Shown in pieces: positions 21,938-34,046 of a DNA stretch of 64,000 nt. Both the position numbers and the translations under genes were made by a program. Position 1 is the stretch's first letter. Each line of letters begins with the position of its first letter. The notes under the pieces are model-generated. The model did no database searches. It was not told the origin of the DNA and was given only the letters and a program-made list of their open reading frames with translations. Origin of the DNA: Marsupella aquatica (lineage: Eukaryota; Marchantiophyta); assembly GCA_973895155.1 (NCBI GenBank), contig OZ316894.1, positions 6,262,001 through 6,326,000 on the forward strand, read 5' to 3'.

Positions 21938-24118
21938 AAGGGCCAGAAACTTTCCGGCCTTTGCCCTTGAGAGTCCTCAAATATTGCCGTGAGGATTGGG
22001 GCTGGAGAAGACACATCATGAAAGACCCACTCAGTCCAAAGATGCCGCCTGATCATTTAAAGGGGTGATTTTCTCAAGACCATCACATGCAAGACAACCC
22101 TTAAATCCTGTGCTACACTTAATTGAGAGTTCTCTGAGTGTGAGCAATCAATTTGCTTGACTACATCAGTTGGTGAGAATTCACACAAGAGACAATCAAG
22201 GATCTAGCCTAGAATATTTAGCAAAGCTGACAAGCTAGATGGGTACATCAATGACATAACTGGGAGCTTAGGTGTTCAGCCCCTGCTCGAGCAGAACGAA
22301 GTGTGGGATGAACTGAAATTGCTGGCAACAGTGAAGCAATGGAAGATATGACAGGAGAGGACCAGAATGTCCTCACTCCAAAGGAACGGAGGACCTGCTC
22401 TAGCCTTCTTGTCTTGATATAGTACTCCACCTCTGTTGCTGTAGTGTTCAACTCAAAGGTAGGATAAGAATTAAATTCTCAATTCAACCTCTATCGGTAC
22501 TTCTCCCCTAATGTCATGTGTTTGTTTTTGGATTAGATTAGATTAGATTGGATTGGATTGGATTGGATTGGATTGATTGGTGTGGATAGGCAAGCAAGGG
22601 TGAGCTGGTCTTGGCCATTGGGGATATGCAAACTAAGACCTGAACAAGCTAGGGTTTAGGGTGCTCTGGCAATGATTGAAGGAGAAGAAAGTTGTGAAGG
22701 AGGATCAGGTCATGGGTCAGGGTATGGGCAGATTGCTGGTCCAAAGCTCCAGGGATAACTACACAAAACTTGTAGGCACTATGTGCAATTCACATTAAGG
22801 TATTTTCATACCATTTTGACAATTTTGTTTTATAAAAGAAGTTAAAGCCCCCATGGACAAGTCAAACCTGGATGGATAGAATTGAAACACAAAAATATGC
22901 TTGGATATTGTCGATATAGTATTGTCCCAAAATGTGCCTATCAGTGCTCATTTTCCAACTAACCTTTGCCCTCCCACCCTTTTGTCCATCCCATTTTTTT
23001 CAAGTTCAGTAAGAAGAGGATAAATTTTACATATATTTATGTTATTTAGGAGTTTCAAGACCTTATCATGTCTGTCCAGAGAGGCATGGCTATGTGGTAG
23101 TTCACTTGAGTTGAGACTCATAGATCTTCTCTTCAAATGTTGTGACTAGCTATTCCCTTTCTGTGGAGTTTCACAGGTTTCCACTTAAAAAAACAAAACC
23201 TTATCAGGTCTTTTGATAAATAAATTGCAAGTAGAGTGAGCACTTCATATTTGTCCCACAACATCTAATGTCCTTTGCTCAAGGTCAAACTCAATTTCAT
23301 GACAACATAGCAACTTTTCTACACACTATCTTGATATTCTGGGACATTGACATTTTGCAAATTAGCTTTACGGCTTGTGGGAACGCTGTTGCAGAAGCTT
23401 GCTTTTTTTAAGAGTCGCTCTTTTTACAAGGCCTGGTTTGAGTAGTTTTGCTCCTCTAAAGTTATCAGAGATTCTAATTTGCCAGAGTTTTATTGTGGAA
23501 TTCTGTTTGTCAGAGAACTTTGCTCTAATATAAAAAGTGCTTTTAAGTAATTTTGTTGACATTGTAGACTATCAAAGATTTCAAGTTGCTGATGCTTTGC
23601 AGATTACTATCCCAATCCACAGGACAGGGATGGCCAAATTTAAAGTCTAGGTCCATCTGAGCTATAAACTTCTTTATAGAGTGTAGGAAATAAAGTAAGA
23701 TCTTTTGAAAAAATAGATCTTCCTCATTGTGTAACTATAAAAATAGAATGAGTTATCAAGAATTTTGAAGTTTGAATATGTACATAATATTCGCTTCCTA
23801 GAATATGAATATTTTAATGAAGTTGAGATTGCACTTTGTATCCTGAAAGTGCTCCAAGTTAACCCTCGGGTCCAACGTCCAAAGAAACATTGGGACCCAT
23901 GCTCCGGCTCTGTTGGCCAGGTGGCAAAGAGAGGTCCTGGCTGACACTATGCTGTCGTTTGTGCCTAATTGCCTCTTGATGATCTGCAGCCACCAGTCAT
24001 GAAGTGGTGGCCTAGACCATGCCGGCATGCCCACCCCCCTCAGGTCCTGTAGCAGTTACCAGTCTGAAAATTCAGTGGGCAGACCCTGACAGCTGCGAAA
24101 TGTTCTCATCTGTTCACA
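21938..24118. other. intergenic DNA with a GGATT microsatellite
   Basis: A short open stretch right after the CACTA end (about 21938-22066) has codon-like texture but is not recognised. A (GATTG/GGATT)n microsatellite occupies about 22532-22580. The rest is AT-rich and without conserved frames on either strand. Confidence 0.45.
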
Positions 24119-24233
24119 CCCCCCCCCCCCCCCNNNNNNNNNNNNNNNNNNNNNNNNNNNNNNNNNNNNNNNNNNNNNNNNNNNNNNNNNNNNNNNNNNN
24201 NNNNNNNNNNNNNNNNNNNNNNNNNNNNNNNNN
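24119..24233. other. poly-C run and 100-N assembly gap
   Basis: Fifteen cytosines (24119-24133) run directly into exactly 100 N (24134-24233), the usual placeholder for a scaffold gap of unknown size. The poly-C probably caused the assembly break. Distances across this point, and the linkage of the two halves of the window, depend on the scaffolding. Confidence 0.97.
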
Positions 24234-24940
24234 GTGCACATTTTCTCTATTAGTGGTCAGAAAAAATAGCTAATCAAATCCAATGGCTGTGGATTTTTTT
24301 CGTCCAAAATCTTTTTTATATTGGGATGAAAGATAGAAAAAAAATAAATCCCTTATTATAGTTGTAGATAGTCCAAAAATTGTTCAAGTACAAGAGGGAC
24401 ACTAGCTGCCATGAGTGCTGCCCAACTTTGCACTTAATAAGAACCCAGATCTCTAAAAACTGAGATCTACATTTTGCCTAAGATTTAAGTACCTCATTTC
24501 TGAGGACCGGCACATGCGAGTTGGGCCTAAGGTGACACTCTGCACTTTTTCCATACCCTACCCATCACCCTCCCTGACCCCTCCCATTCCTTTGAAGCCC
24601 CATTACCATGCAAATTGGGTGACTCATTCATTATCCGACTGCATGGCCACCTCATTAATGCTAAAAATACTTACACTCAACATCACTTATTACTTATCAC
24701 TTATTATCATAACAGTATAACACTCTCCAAGGGAAACACGTGTACATCGAAATAGTGTTAAAGTAAAATCCATTGTGCAATTGTCAGAATGGGTTTTCTT
24801 CGGCCGACAGCTCTTCTCTATAATTATGGCAGTGCAGGAGTTTGTGGACGTGGATAAGATATCGGTAACAACTCGAACAGATTGACGACACAGGATATGA
24901 TTGATTCCTCTCAGCTGCCTACAACGTTTACTGCCGTAGC
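24234..24940. other. AT-rich intergenic DNA
   Basis: No gene, repeat family or RNA gene recognised. Confidence 0.4.
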
Positions 24941-24984
24941 GTCGGTCTGAGCTGATCTACCTCATCTGACCAAACAGCAGTAGA

Positions 24985-25410
24985 TTCAGCAACTCGAGCT
25001 TGATGCGTGCCCCCTTGGCTCTCGAGCACGTTGCCAGATGTTCCTCTCCTTGACCCTCCCCTTCCTCGTCCTCCTCGCCTCCAACCAATGTGGATTCTGA
25101 TTGTTGCCAAGTCTACAATTACGGCTTTCCTCCTCTGACCCACAGCAGCAGGAGCTTGAGTTTGTTGCTTGCCTCCACTCTCGAGCGCGTTGCTAGATGG
25201 TCCTCTCCTTGGCCTCCTCCTCCTCCAACGAATGTGGATTCTGATTCTTGCCAAGTCTACAATTGCGGCTTTCCTCCTCTGACCACAGCTGCAGCTCGAG
25301 TTTGATGCTTGCCTCCTGGCTCTAGATCCTCCTCTCCTTGGCCTCATCCTCCTCCTCGCCTCCAACGAAAGTGGGTTCTGATTCTTGCCAAGTTTACGAA
25401 TCTCTGTACT
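24985..25410. repeat. about 140-bp tandem repeat, three imperfect units
   Basis: The word TGGATTCTGATT(G/C)TTGCCAAG starts at about 25091, 25234 and (as TGGGTTCTGATTC) 25371, so the spacing is about 143 and 137 bp. Surrounding CCTCCTCCTC and CTCGAG words repeat with it. The minus strand is open for 145 codons through the array, but it is Arg/Gly-rich and repetitive and is best explained by the repeat itself. Confidence 0.7.
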
Positions 25411-25511
25411 CGGTCGTCGTCTTTACCAAGTTTGAAGTCAGCAGAGCGAAGAGAGCCAAGGTCGAAGCTGCAAGGAGCGACCCTCACGAGTGGTACAGTA
25501 GTGTTTCCCTA

Positions 25512-25630
25512 GAGTCTAGAGGAATGTTCTGACCCTTGCACTTTGCTGGCTCAAAGCATAAAGTGACCCGAGTCTGTAGGAATGCTTTGACCCTTGCACT
25601 TTTCTCGGGCAAAAGTAGATAGCGACCCAG
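25512..25630. repeat. 58-bp direct repeat, two units
   Basis: GGAATGTTCTGACCCTTGCA (about 25520) and GGAATGCTTTGACCCTTGCA (about 25578) head two units that also share a GTGACCC/GCGACCC end. A looser duplication follows at about 25690-26230, with the shared words CGACCCAGGT, ATGTCTA...GAGAGGGG and GTTTCGA(C/T)TCCTGTT. These repeats lie in the upstream region of the stress-protein gene. Confidence 0.6.
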
Positions 25631-26502
25631 TTCAATTCCATTGCCTCCTCCTCAACCTGACTTTGCAGATTTTTCTTCCTTTCTGGCTTGCAACAGTCGA
25701 CCCAGGTCAAGGTAGGTGGTGGTCCACATCCTTCGATTCGCATCTGTAGCTCGGTGGCCTGGGGGACCACTGATCAATCACTCACACGTCCGTCTCGAGT
25801 CATATGTGATGTCTATGTAGAGAGGGGGCAGCTCTTTATTGTGCAAAGCTCAGCAAGCTTTTACGTCGCAATCGTAGTATTAGTTTGGCATTTGTGGGGG
25901 GATCTCTATCTGTCCGCAACACTCTGGAAGCTTCAACGTCACATAGTTTCGACTCCTGTTTGGGTATTTGGAGTTTGATTTCTCGCTTCTTCAACATAAC
26001 TTCATTGTCTCCTGGCCTTTGTACAGTACAGTCCTGTTTCGACCCAGGTGGTCGACCACTAACCAAACATGCACTCCTCCTCCCAGACTGATATGTAATG
26101 TCTAGAGAGGGGATCTCTTCCTCAACACGCAGTAAAGCGTTAATGCCACAGAGTTTCGATTCCTGTTCTGTTTCATTTGGATTGGATTTCTCGTCTCTTT
26201 GAGCTTAATTCTTGTTGGTGAGATGATCCCTGGCTCGATCCCAGTCCATTTCGTCAATAAATTGCCTGAGGTCTCAATATTGGGACAGAGGATGCTTCAA
26301 ACCCAATTCCTATTATCAGGCGCTTGATCTCCTCTCTGTTTTCATAATTCAATTTCCTTGTTCGATTCTTCTGGACCTCCTCTTCCTCCTCCTCTCAGTG
26401 GGGAACGCATACATTCGCAGGCATCATTCAAGTGGTGGATGTCTGTGACACCGTCTAGCAAAGATTGGCAGGAGTTCCACCGACGTTCGATAGAGGAGAG
26501 GG

Positions 26503-26997
26503 ATGGCCGACAGGCATTTTGGACTGGCTCTGGACTTCTCTGCGAGCAGCGACTACGCGCTCCAGTGGGCCATCGACAACATTCTGAGGGACGGTGACAA
26601 GCTCATTCTCTTGATGGTTGTGAAGAAAACCGGTGAGGGGGAGTCCGTTGAGCAGCTTTGGAGTGCCTATGGATCCCCCCTGATACCATTCCAGGAATTC
26701 ACAGACGTGGTTGTGATGAACCGCTATGGCGTCACGGTGAGCCCTGGAGTCTACGATTCTCTTCGCAAATTGGTCGGTTCAAAGCAGGTGACAGTTTTCG
26801 GGAAGGTTTACTACGGAGATGCCAAAGAGAAACTGATCGATGCTGTCGTCGAGCTTCCTTTGGATGCCATGGTACTTGGGAGTCGAGGGCTCGGAGGCCT
26901 TAAGAAAGTGTTCTTGGGAAGCGTGAGCGATCACGTTGTCAATAATGCTCCTTGCCCTGTCACAGTTGTCAAGCTGCCAGAGTTGTGTGCTGCTTAA
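26503..26997 (+). CDS. universal stress protein (UspA family), single exon
   Basis: A 164-residue frame from ATG 26503, preceded by a purine-rich leader, covers a complete Usp domain. It has a first strand GLALDFSASSDYALQWAI and the acidic/hydrophobic IDNILRDGDKLILLMVV. Near the C-terminus is the ATP-binding motif G-2x-G-9x-G-S (GSRGLGGLKKVFLGS), followed by NNAPCPVTVVK. Family members bind ATP, usually dimerise and act in stress and signalling responses, mostly in the cytosol. Length fits plant members (about 160-175). Most plant homologues are split by introns and this one is not, so it may be a retrocopy that acquired a promoter, or an ancestral intron loss. No damage is visible. Confidence 0.92.
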   Translation: MADRHFGLALDFSASSDYALQWAIDNILRDGDKLILLMVVKKTGEGESVEQLWSAYGSPLIPFQEFTDVVVMNRYGVTVSPGVYDSLRKLVGSKQVTVFGKVYYGDAKEKLIDAVVELPLDAMVLGSRGLGGLKKVFLGSVSDHVVNNAPCPVTVVKLPELCAA

Positions 26998-27392
26998 GTT
27001 GGAGTGTGACAGTTTGGAAAGTCGATGGCTACGAGATCCTACAGTGGCTGATGTAATGACAATGCCATCGGGGGAGTTCCCACTGGGTGTTGCGAAGCTG
27101 ACGTTCTACTTACAACCTTCCCCACCCACGGTATTAATTGGCTGAAATCTTGCGAGCTTCATCGCGCATTCTTATGATCGACTTGGTAGCACCCAGCAGG
27201 AGAAAGTTTGTTGCGGCCTTAAGTATACATTTCCTCGTATTTTCCATGAAAAAACCTCATTCCATCCAATTTGGAAAGTCATCATTGTGTCGGTTCACTG
27301 GAGGATTGTCGGTTTCTTTGAGCAGTAGTCATGTACTGCACTGTAGTGGGACTCGCTAATTGAGAACGGGTGAACAAGGGCAACCTACCAAC

Positions 27393-27652
27393 CGCAGCAT
27401 GAGGAGATCCACCAGGCAGGTGCCTTCGATTCAACAGAGGCTGAAAGGAAAGGTTCCGCTCGGCTTCTGGGGAATGACCGATTCGCCGACGCTGACAAAG
27501 AGTTACAGGAAAACAACACTTTGCGATTTGAGAACACGGTGGGCAGCACAGGGTGCTTGCGGAGATTCTCATGGCAACGAAGAGGAAGAGGCCAAATGGA
27601 AAACTGAAAGCAAATTTTCCTAAATTGCTGTGTAACACGGGATGATTTTTGG
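27393..27652 (+). pseudogene. unidentified coding remnant downstream of the stress protein gene
   Basis: Two overlapping frames have convincing codon texture: GAFDSTEAERKGSARLLGND followed by FADADKELQENNTLRFENT, then after a 1-base shift QHRVLAEILMATKRKRPNGK to a TGA near 27645. The composition (acidic helix, then a basic tail) could be the end of a regulatory or structural protein, but I do not recognise a family. The shift marks it as broken unless an intron is involved. Confidence 0.3.
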
Positions 27653-28854
27653 AGCAGACGTATGGAGACGAATGAGAGGGAAGAGAAATGAATGCCGGGA
27701 TCTGGAATTGGCGGAGGCCAATGAGCACCCTGCTCCAGCAAATTTTTGACACCATTTCGATAATCTAACATCAATTTTGACGGATTGAAGCCACGGAGGC
27801 GTTTTTCAACTGAGTCAAGCCAAGATACTTCTATACAAAGTCCAGCATCACCATAGTTCAATTTGACTTTACGCTCCCCACTGGATCAGTCTGCTGGGTC
27901 GGAGATTATACCGAGAAGATATTTCCATTTTGATGCCCGCAGGTTAAATTCTTAGCTGTACCAAAGCCAATTTTGTACTCATAAATGTCCAAAGGAAGGA
28001 ACTACTGCAGAATGTTTCCCTAAGTGCATACTAGTAAAAGGTTTTTGGGATCATCACCAGACCCCATTCCGGAGCAATTAAAATCTCAAAATTGCGGATG
28101 AGAATCTTATTTTCCATTGCAATGACCAGAAAATACAGATGCCACTTTGATTGGATTTGGAATGGATCAGGGCGCACTGAGATCGGAAAATCCTCGTCCG
28201 GTCTACTAGAATACAGAGGGCTCTAACACAGATAGCTTAGTAAAACTCATTTTTATGTGTGATGAACGTCGCGAGTAAAGTAGCAACTTAGGCCACCGTC
28301 ATTTGGCTCTTTTCGGGGGTAGGTTTAGCTGCTGTCGGCCAAAAGTCTGCATACCGCCAACTACCCTATTTAAATCCGACGTCTGTACAGTACTTCGAAG
28401 ACTCCTCTCCGCTCATGCTCAACTAATGCTTATTAGTCGGTGGGAGGACTCCAGATCTTATGTCGAATAAAGTAATCACCATCCTCCCAAATGGCAGAAG
28501 TGCAAAAGTTTCGCCTTCCAACGAATTCACTCTGTAGGCACATAAATATATTATCACGTTTCAATTTCAGCTTACCACTCTAGCTCCAACAAACTGCGAC
28601 CTCTGTGCGTTCGGCCGGTGTTCTGCCCCGACAAGCCCACAAGCCTGACAAATAAACATACAAAATGAACCTGGAGTCTCTCAAGGCTTCGGCCTCCATA
28701 ATCAGACAAGCGACGTTCACCCATAACAACGACCAGGTTTGCGATAAAATTCTTGTTGAAGCACCTATTCGTAAGTCAATTTCTTGGACAATCGTAGGCT
28801 CAGTGGCGTGGCCGCAGTCCATAAACAATATTTGCTGTACCGTGGAAATTTCTT
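27653..28854. other. intergenic DNA, 3' side of the JmjC gene
   Basis: No conserved frame. The stretch adjoining 28855 should contain the 3' UTR and poly-A site of the minus-strand JmjC gene. Confidence 0.4.
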
Positions 28855-31800
28855 TTAAACTAATGAATCCTCGTGCAGAGCCAGCATTCCATCAGTAAAC
28901 TTCTTCCGGATAGACCTATACTGCCTGTGTACCGATTCAAAGGCTTTGGCTGCTCGGTGGAACACCAATGCCTTGCCAAATTCCGCCTTCATATTTGAGA
29001 AATTCTGTTCTAGTTCGGGCAAGTTGATTTCCTTTGATTGGGCAGAGTCTATCGTACTCATGACTGATGCAACTGGTTCTGCTGTTGAGGTAGTGGCGTG
29101 TCCACCGGAATATGTAACATGTCGCAACCATTCCACCCCACCAGAGCAAGAGCCAATGTATTCACCTGCTGCATCTTGCCTAAAGGCGAGAGCTTCCTCA
29201 AAATTCGCTTTCTTGGCGACGACCTCTAGCAACTTTTGAAAATACTCCAATGAGACAGGATCACAAATGTCGCAGCATAAGGAATGATCCTGCTCACAGA
29301 TGAAAATCTGTAAACCTGCTTCGGGAAGCGCTACTTCTTCTCCTTCTTCCCTAAACCGTGAGTGACGATGTTGTGGACGTGAAGGTTCAGCTGCAATCAT
29401 GCAAGCCTTCCGTAATGCTAGTTCTCTCTCACCAAGAAGATTGATAGCAATGTGAAGTAACCCTTCGCAAAGTCGCCCGTACCTATTAAACGACTCATTG
29501 CTTGGATGTGAACATGTCTCCGTTTGCCACTTTTGCTCTGCCCAGATCCGAAGAGCAATATGTATCAATCCTTCCCACCTAGAAAGAGAAGCCAGTGAGA
29601 ATACCAAAGATTCATTCACTACAAGCATGGAATGCATTCATCTTGCTTTCAAAAAGATTAAAAACAAAAGGAGATACAAAGAGTGTCATATGCCGTTTGT
29701 ATGCAGAAAGACTACAGTAGTTCATTTTCTTCTGCGTCAAGTATAATGGTCTGACTACTAGCGTGAGCTGTACAATTGAAAGAATCACTTACTCGAATGG
29801 AGGCTCCACCTCTACACCAAACGTTAGATGAAGAGAATAGAGGCTGGTGCAGTGGTCGGGTCCAAACCCGGAGCTTCCAGGATTCTCCTTGGCCGTATTG
29901 TCTCCAAGATTCTGAGAATGACCAATATCATTTGAGTTTTGCTCTGAATCCTGCCCCAAGTCCGGCTCATCGGATCTATCGTGCCGAGAGCCAGGTAAAC
30001 AAGTCCCAAATCCACCTTCTGGCTGCTCACAATGTGCCTTATGGGGGAAGCCCCTAGGAATGTAGAGAACATCACCCTCGTCAAGGTTATATACAGTTGA
30101 AGCTGAGTTGTTGAGAGCCTTACGGTTCAATGTTCTGCACGAATAAAGCCTGGGAAGCAATTTATGTGGGGGGTAAACATTCCATGACTTCCGGCCAACT
30201 AGCTGGCACACGAAGACACAATGATCGTCATAATGCAAATCCAGGCCCTGCGCATTTGCTGGGGTGATGTAGAGATTCACACCAACACTTGGCTGCCCAC
30301 ATTGTCTTGCTAAACAGTCAGCAATATCCGCAATGCTAGAGCAGCGTAGCTCCATACCTTTAATAGCCACGGTGTACCCCTTCTCAATTGCTTCTAAAAT
30401 CTCTCGTGGATGAACATATCTTGCCCCTCGGCCATCTGAAGGACCATTGTTTCCACTGTAATGCACCTCAACCATTCTTTTAGGTACTGGTGTCAGAGGA
30501 GAAACCGCATCAGGCTCCAGGGCTACGGTCTTCACAATTCGGATGTCCTGCCCAGAAATCATTGGCTCCCCAAGACAACCTTCAATGCTCTCCAGAAGGG
30601 AGAGGGAGTCCAACTGATCAGCAATAGCTGGAGGGCAACCAGAGAACCGAGCGAGAAAATTGTTCACAACCACAGCCAATGTGGTGAAGGATTTGGACAA
30701 TGCTGAGAGGCAAGAAGGTAGTTTCCTACTGACAACCATGGGCGTCTGTTCCCAGCACTCCTCAAAAAAGAGCGTCTGATTGAAATCTGTATTCTCGAAC
30801 AGGCCATGCTGTAACGAGAGTTTTCTGCTGCAATTGCTGGCAAGTTCCATGGCCAACTGTACCACACATTTTGCGACAAGCTGCCTTGTCTCACGGTTGC
30901 ATGTCCAGGTGGGTTCTTCATCGGCTGCTGTAGATTGGAGCAGAATCTGATCCTTCCTCAGTAGAGTGTGCCAAAACCTCCGAAGTAAATCGAGTACTTT
31001 CCGACATGAAGCTTGTGACGAGTTTTCAATCCCAAGGTTACGAATGAGAGCACTCACTGCCGTTGACGCCGTGGTAACGAGCTCCTCAACCTCTTCGCAG
31101 AAAGCTGTCTCATGTAATGCAGAGGTGACGATTTTAGTTCTACCACAACTTTCACTCTGGTTATCGTCAGAAATTGGTTCGGAGTGCTTTCGTGAGTTAG
31201 AATCGGTTTCGCCAGCAGCCAACGACTTTGAGGGATGATTTCCATCATCCATGAGACACTTTTGAGCTTCCTTCGAGAGATCTCCAATCCAGCACAACAA
31301 ATGCCTGTCCATTGCGTTATTGACCACAGAGACAAAGGAAGAGACAGGGAAAACTTCGACATGACTGTATTGTGGAGCTGATCTTTGAAATACAGCAATA
31401 ATTAATCATGGCTCCATTTACGAGGAGAAAAAAATGATATACTTACAGTAGGTGACGCATCACACCAGACTCCTTCAAAGCTTCACAGCCGAATGGTGTG
31501 ATCAGTAAATCTATCACAGCGTGACAAGCAACAGTATGAAGCTCCACATTAGGTTTCGCTTTGAATATTTCTGCAAGAGCACGGATGGCGTTCTTGTCAC
31601 TCACAACCTTGCGGTGCGCTGAAAAGGAGCTCACTGATAAGGCGCCCAGTACCTCAATCCCTGCAGCAACTCCTTGTCTGCTCCTGAAAGACCACATCCC
31701 AGCTACTGTAGTAAATACTTAAACCTAAGACCTCATCCTTTTGAAGGTAGAAAAATCATTCTCATCCCAATTCAACGAGCTAACAAGAGAAGGATTTTTA

Positions 31801-32202
31801 TTAGAGAGATTGAGAGAACCTCTAGCATGCTAAGACACTCCTCACTTGAAGGACAACCTAGGTGATTTGAATGAGTATTTTGGGTTTCTCTGGCTCTCTT
31901 GAATGGTCCTTGTGTGATTTAAGAGACACAGCTTTGGAGCACACTGGACGGGATGAGCGTAGAGGTGATTGCACTAACGAGTGTCCCAAAATGGATGGCA
32001 CGAGATGTAGAAAACCGTTTGCCAAAAGGTCGTCCGCAAAGGACTCTGCTGTCGGACCGCCTGCGAAGAGTATGTTGCGCACAGAACGCAGGGTAGGAGC
32101 ACATGACGGAGATTGTCGAAGAGTATTCAAGGCGTCTGTTGCACTTAGAAAATTCCCACTGCCTTGTTTCACCTTCCGTTTCTTCTTGGCCGTTGTAGCC
32201 AT
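28855..32202 (-). CDS. NO66/MINA53-type JmjC oxygenase, four exons
   Basis: Exons 32202-31979, 31683-31447, 31382-29793 and 29578-28855 join in phase with GT-AG introns to 924 residues. The N-terminus is basic (MATTAKKKRKVK, nuclear-signal-like). Exons 1-2 form a helical-repeat region seen in plant members (VLGALSVSSFSAH, HTVACHAVIDLL). Exon 3 holds FFEECWEQTPMVV and the JmjC core: Fe(II) ligands His537 and Asp539 in LDLHYDDHCVFVCQL, GRKSWNVYPP, and a likely third ligand His601 in GDVLYIPRGFPHKAH. Exon 4 adds the helical C-terminus. Known relatives are 2-oxoglutarate oxygenases that hydroxylate ribosomal-protein histidines, with reported histone demethylase activity. Nucleolar or nuclear action is inferred. 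A divergent promoter would lie right of 32202. No damage seen. Confidence 0.9.
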
Positions 32203-34046
32203 TTGGAATCGCTTCCAGGCGGAGGAGCGGCAGCAGGAGTGTTAACTTCGTCATTCATCCGTTTGAACGAAGGCACGGTCCCTGCTCGCTTCCAGATGCA
32301 TTTCGTCTGCCACGAAATTGAAATGGATCCTTCCACACTTCCTCTCAATGCTACAATTCTGCCTCAATTCCACAGCTCGAAGGGGTTCCAAAGCGACTGT
32401 ACACTGAATCCCTTACGACACTGAAGGGTTTAAGCCCAGCTTGAAATTAAGTTTCGGAATAAGGTAACTTGCCTGAACATATGGCTTTTACAGTTGAGTC
32501 AGCTAAAAACAGTCTAAAACACCAGTGTTGTTACAGACAAAAAACACCAGTGTTTCAGTAAATTGATTTTGTGACGATTACTGGTACATTACGTTACATA
32601 AAAAAAAGGTCAATGGAGCTGATCTAATTACAAAGAGGCGAGGAGAGCAAAATATCCTCGGAGGTTGATGACGGAGGTAGCACCCACACAAGTTTTTAAA
32701 ATTGATGATCAAACGCTGTTGCAGTTTTTTTCCTCTTAATCTTTCCCTCGTCTCTTTCACTTGGGCAGCTCAATAGCCTGCATATACTCTGTTGCATAAA
32801 ATCTCCTTGGGACCAGAGTATTCAATCTATTCAAATTCTAAAGCTTCATGATTTCCCCGAAGATCGATTCTCGACCTCACTCGTAACTGGTATCAGCCAG
32901 AGTAGACCTGAAGGCGTCTCATCAATCCTGGGTAGCCTCCAATTCTTAGAATTACACTTGTAGAATATTTGGACGAGACTTAGAATTACACTTGCAGAAT
33001 ATTTGGACGAGGGATGCAGCGACTTTCTTGGAGCTATGGGGCCGAACCGTGGTCAAGTCTCGCCCTTCTTCACTGGTCAAACCCTCAAGCATGAACTCGT
33101 CCTGCTTTAGAAGGGGTTTCCTCGGACAGTAAATTGTTCTGATATTTTTACTGGCAGGAACTTGTTGAAGTATCTCGATACAGGCCTCGGCATCAATAGA
33201 CCATCGGATTGGAGGCGTAGGCCAACAGAACAACGGGCTACTCCCGCGGCAGAACGTGGAGTGCAATCACAGACACCTATTGTGCTGGGCTCGTAGCAAC
33301 ATCCAAGCGGATAACAGATGTCAAAAGTTTTGATACAGATTACAGTAGATCATAGTATTAATCGAAGTAGATCAAAGTAGCAATTCACCGAGTGAGAAAG
33401 AAAATTGACCTCGCCAGGCTTTTTTCCGTAGTCTATTGTGGAGTATTTACCAAAATGACCACCATGGTTTGTTCCAATGCTTTTGTTTTAACAATGTGGT
33501 GTCTCTTATGTCGGACGACACGCTCATCTTCAGGATGCAACTTGCTGAAGTTGGGGATACAGCTTGCTGAAGTTCCATCCTGTCGTAACTGTGCACCTTC
33601 AGGAAGCTGTGGGTTCGGTCCTGTACCACGCGTTTGCTCATGTGATGGTGCAAAGAGATGGAGTCACGGAATTGAATTCGTGACAGCCATATTTTCAAAA
33701 TATTCTAACGTTTACAAGAGTAAATCATAATGATTCGCCACTTTTGCCTTGCTTTCCAAACGTACTCGATAATCTTGTTTTACTGGTATCTAGCATTGCC
33801 TGAAAAATCGATTTGGGTACAGGAACTCGAACTCAGGACGTTGATAGTGTGCTGAGCTAATTTACTCTACTAGCCTTTCCTTCGAAAAGCGGACCGTCAT
33901 TAGCTTCTGATATAAGTCCGTTTCTTTGCAAGCGGGAAATAATCGGGACACTTCTGCTTCGAGATAAGGTCCTCTCTCACATGTCTAATGTAGCCATCTT
34001 TCGCTGTACGCAAACCACGTCTTCGAGCCTGTTCAAAATTAGAAGT
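32203..34046. other. spacer between JmjC and FPGS genes
   Basis: Contains the JmjC promoter and the FPGS 3' side. A 30-bp unit (ATTACACTTG(T/C)AGAATATTT...) is tandemly duplicated at about 32948-33010. A minus-strand frame of 104 codons (33266-32952) has good codon texture (IDAEACIEILQQVPASKNI) but no family was recognised and no exon partner was found. A tRNA-like segment is noted separately. Confidence 0.4.
33820..33885 (-). repeat. possible tRNA-derived SINE head
   Basis: On the minus strand TTAGCTCAGCAC resembles a tRNA A-box and GAGTTCGAGTTCC resembles a B-box, in the right order and about 20-25 bases apart. The spacing is shorter than in a functional tRNA and no cloverleaf closes, so this looks like a decayed tRNA gene or SINE head. 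Confidence 0.3.

Noticed and set aside
24019-24273. Open frames across the N run
   Set aside because: They exist only because unknown bases were translated as X.
24928-25365. Arg-rich minus-strand frame of 145 codons
   Set aside because: Its repetition follows the 140-bp tandem DNA repeat, composition is extreme and no conserved motif is present.
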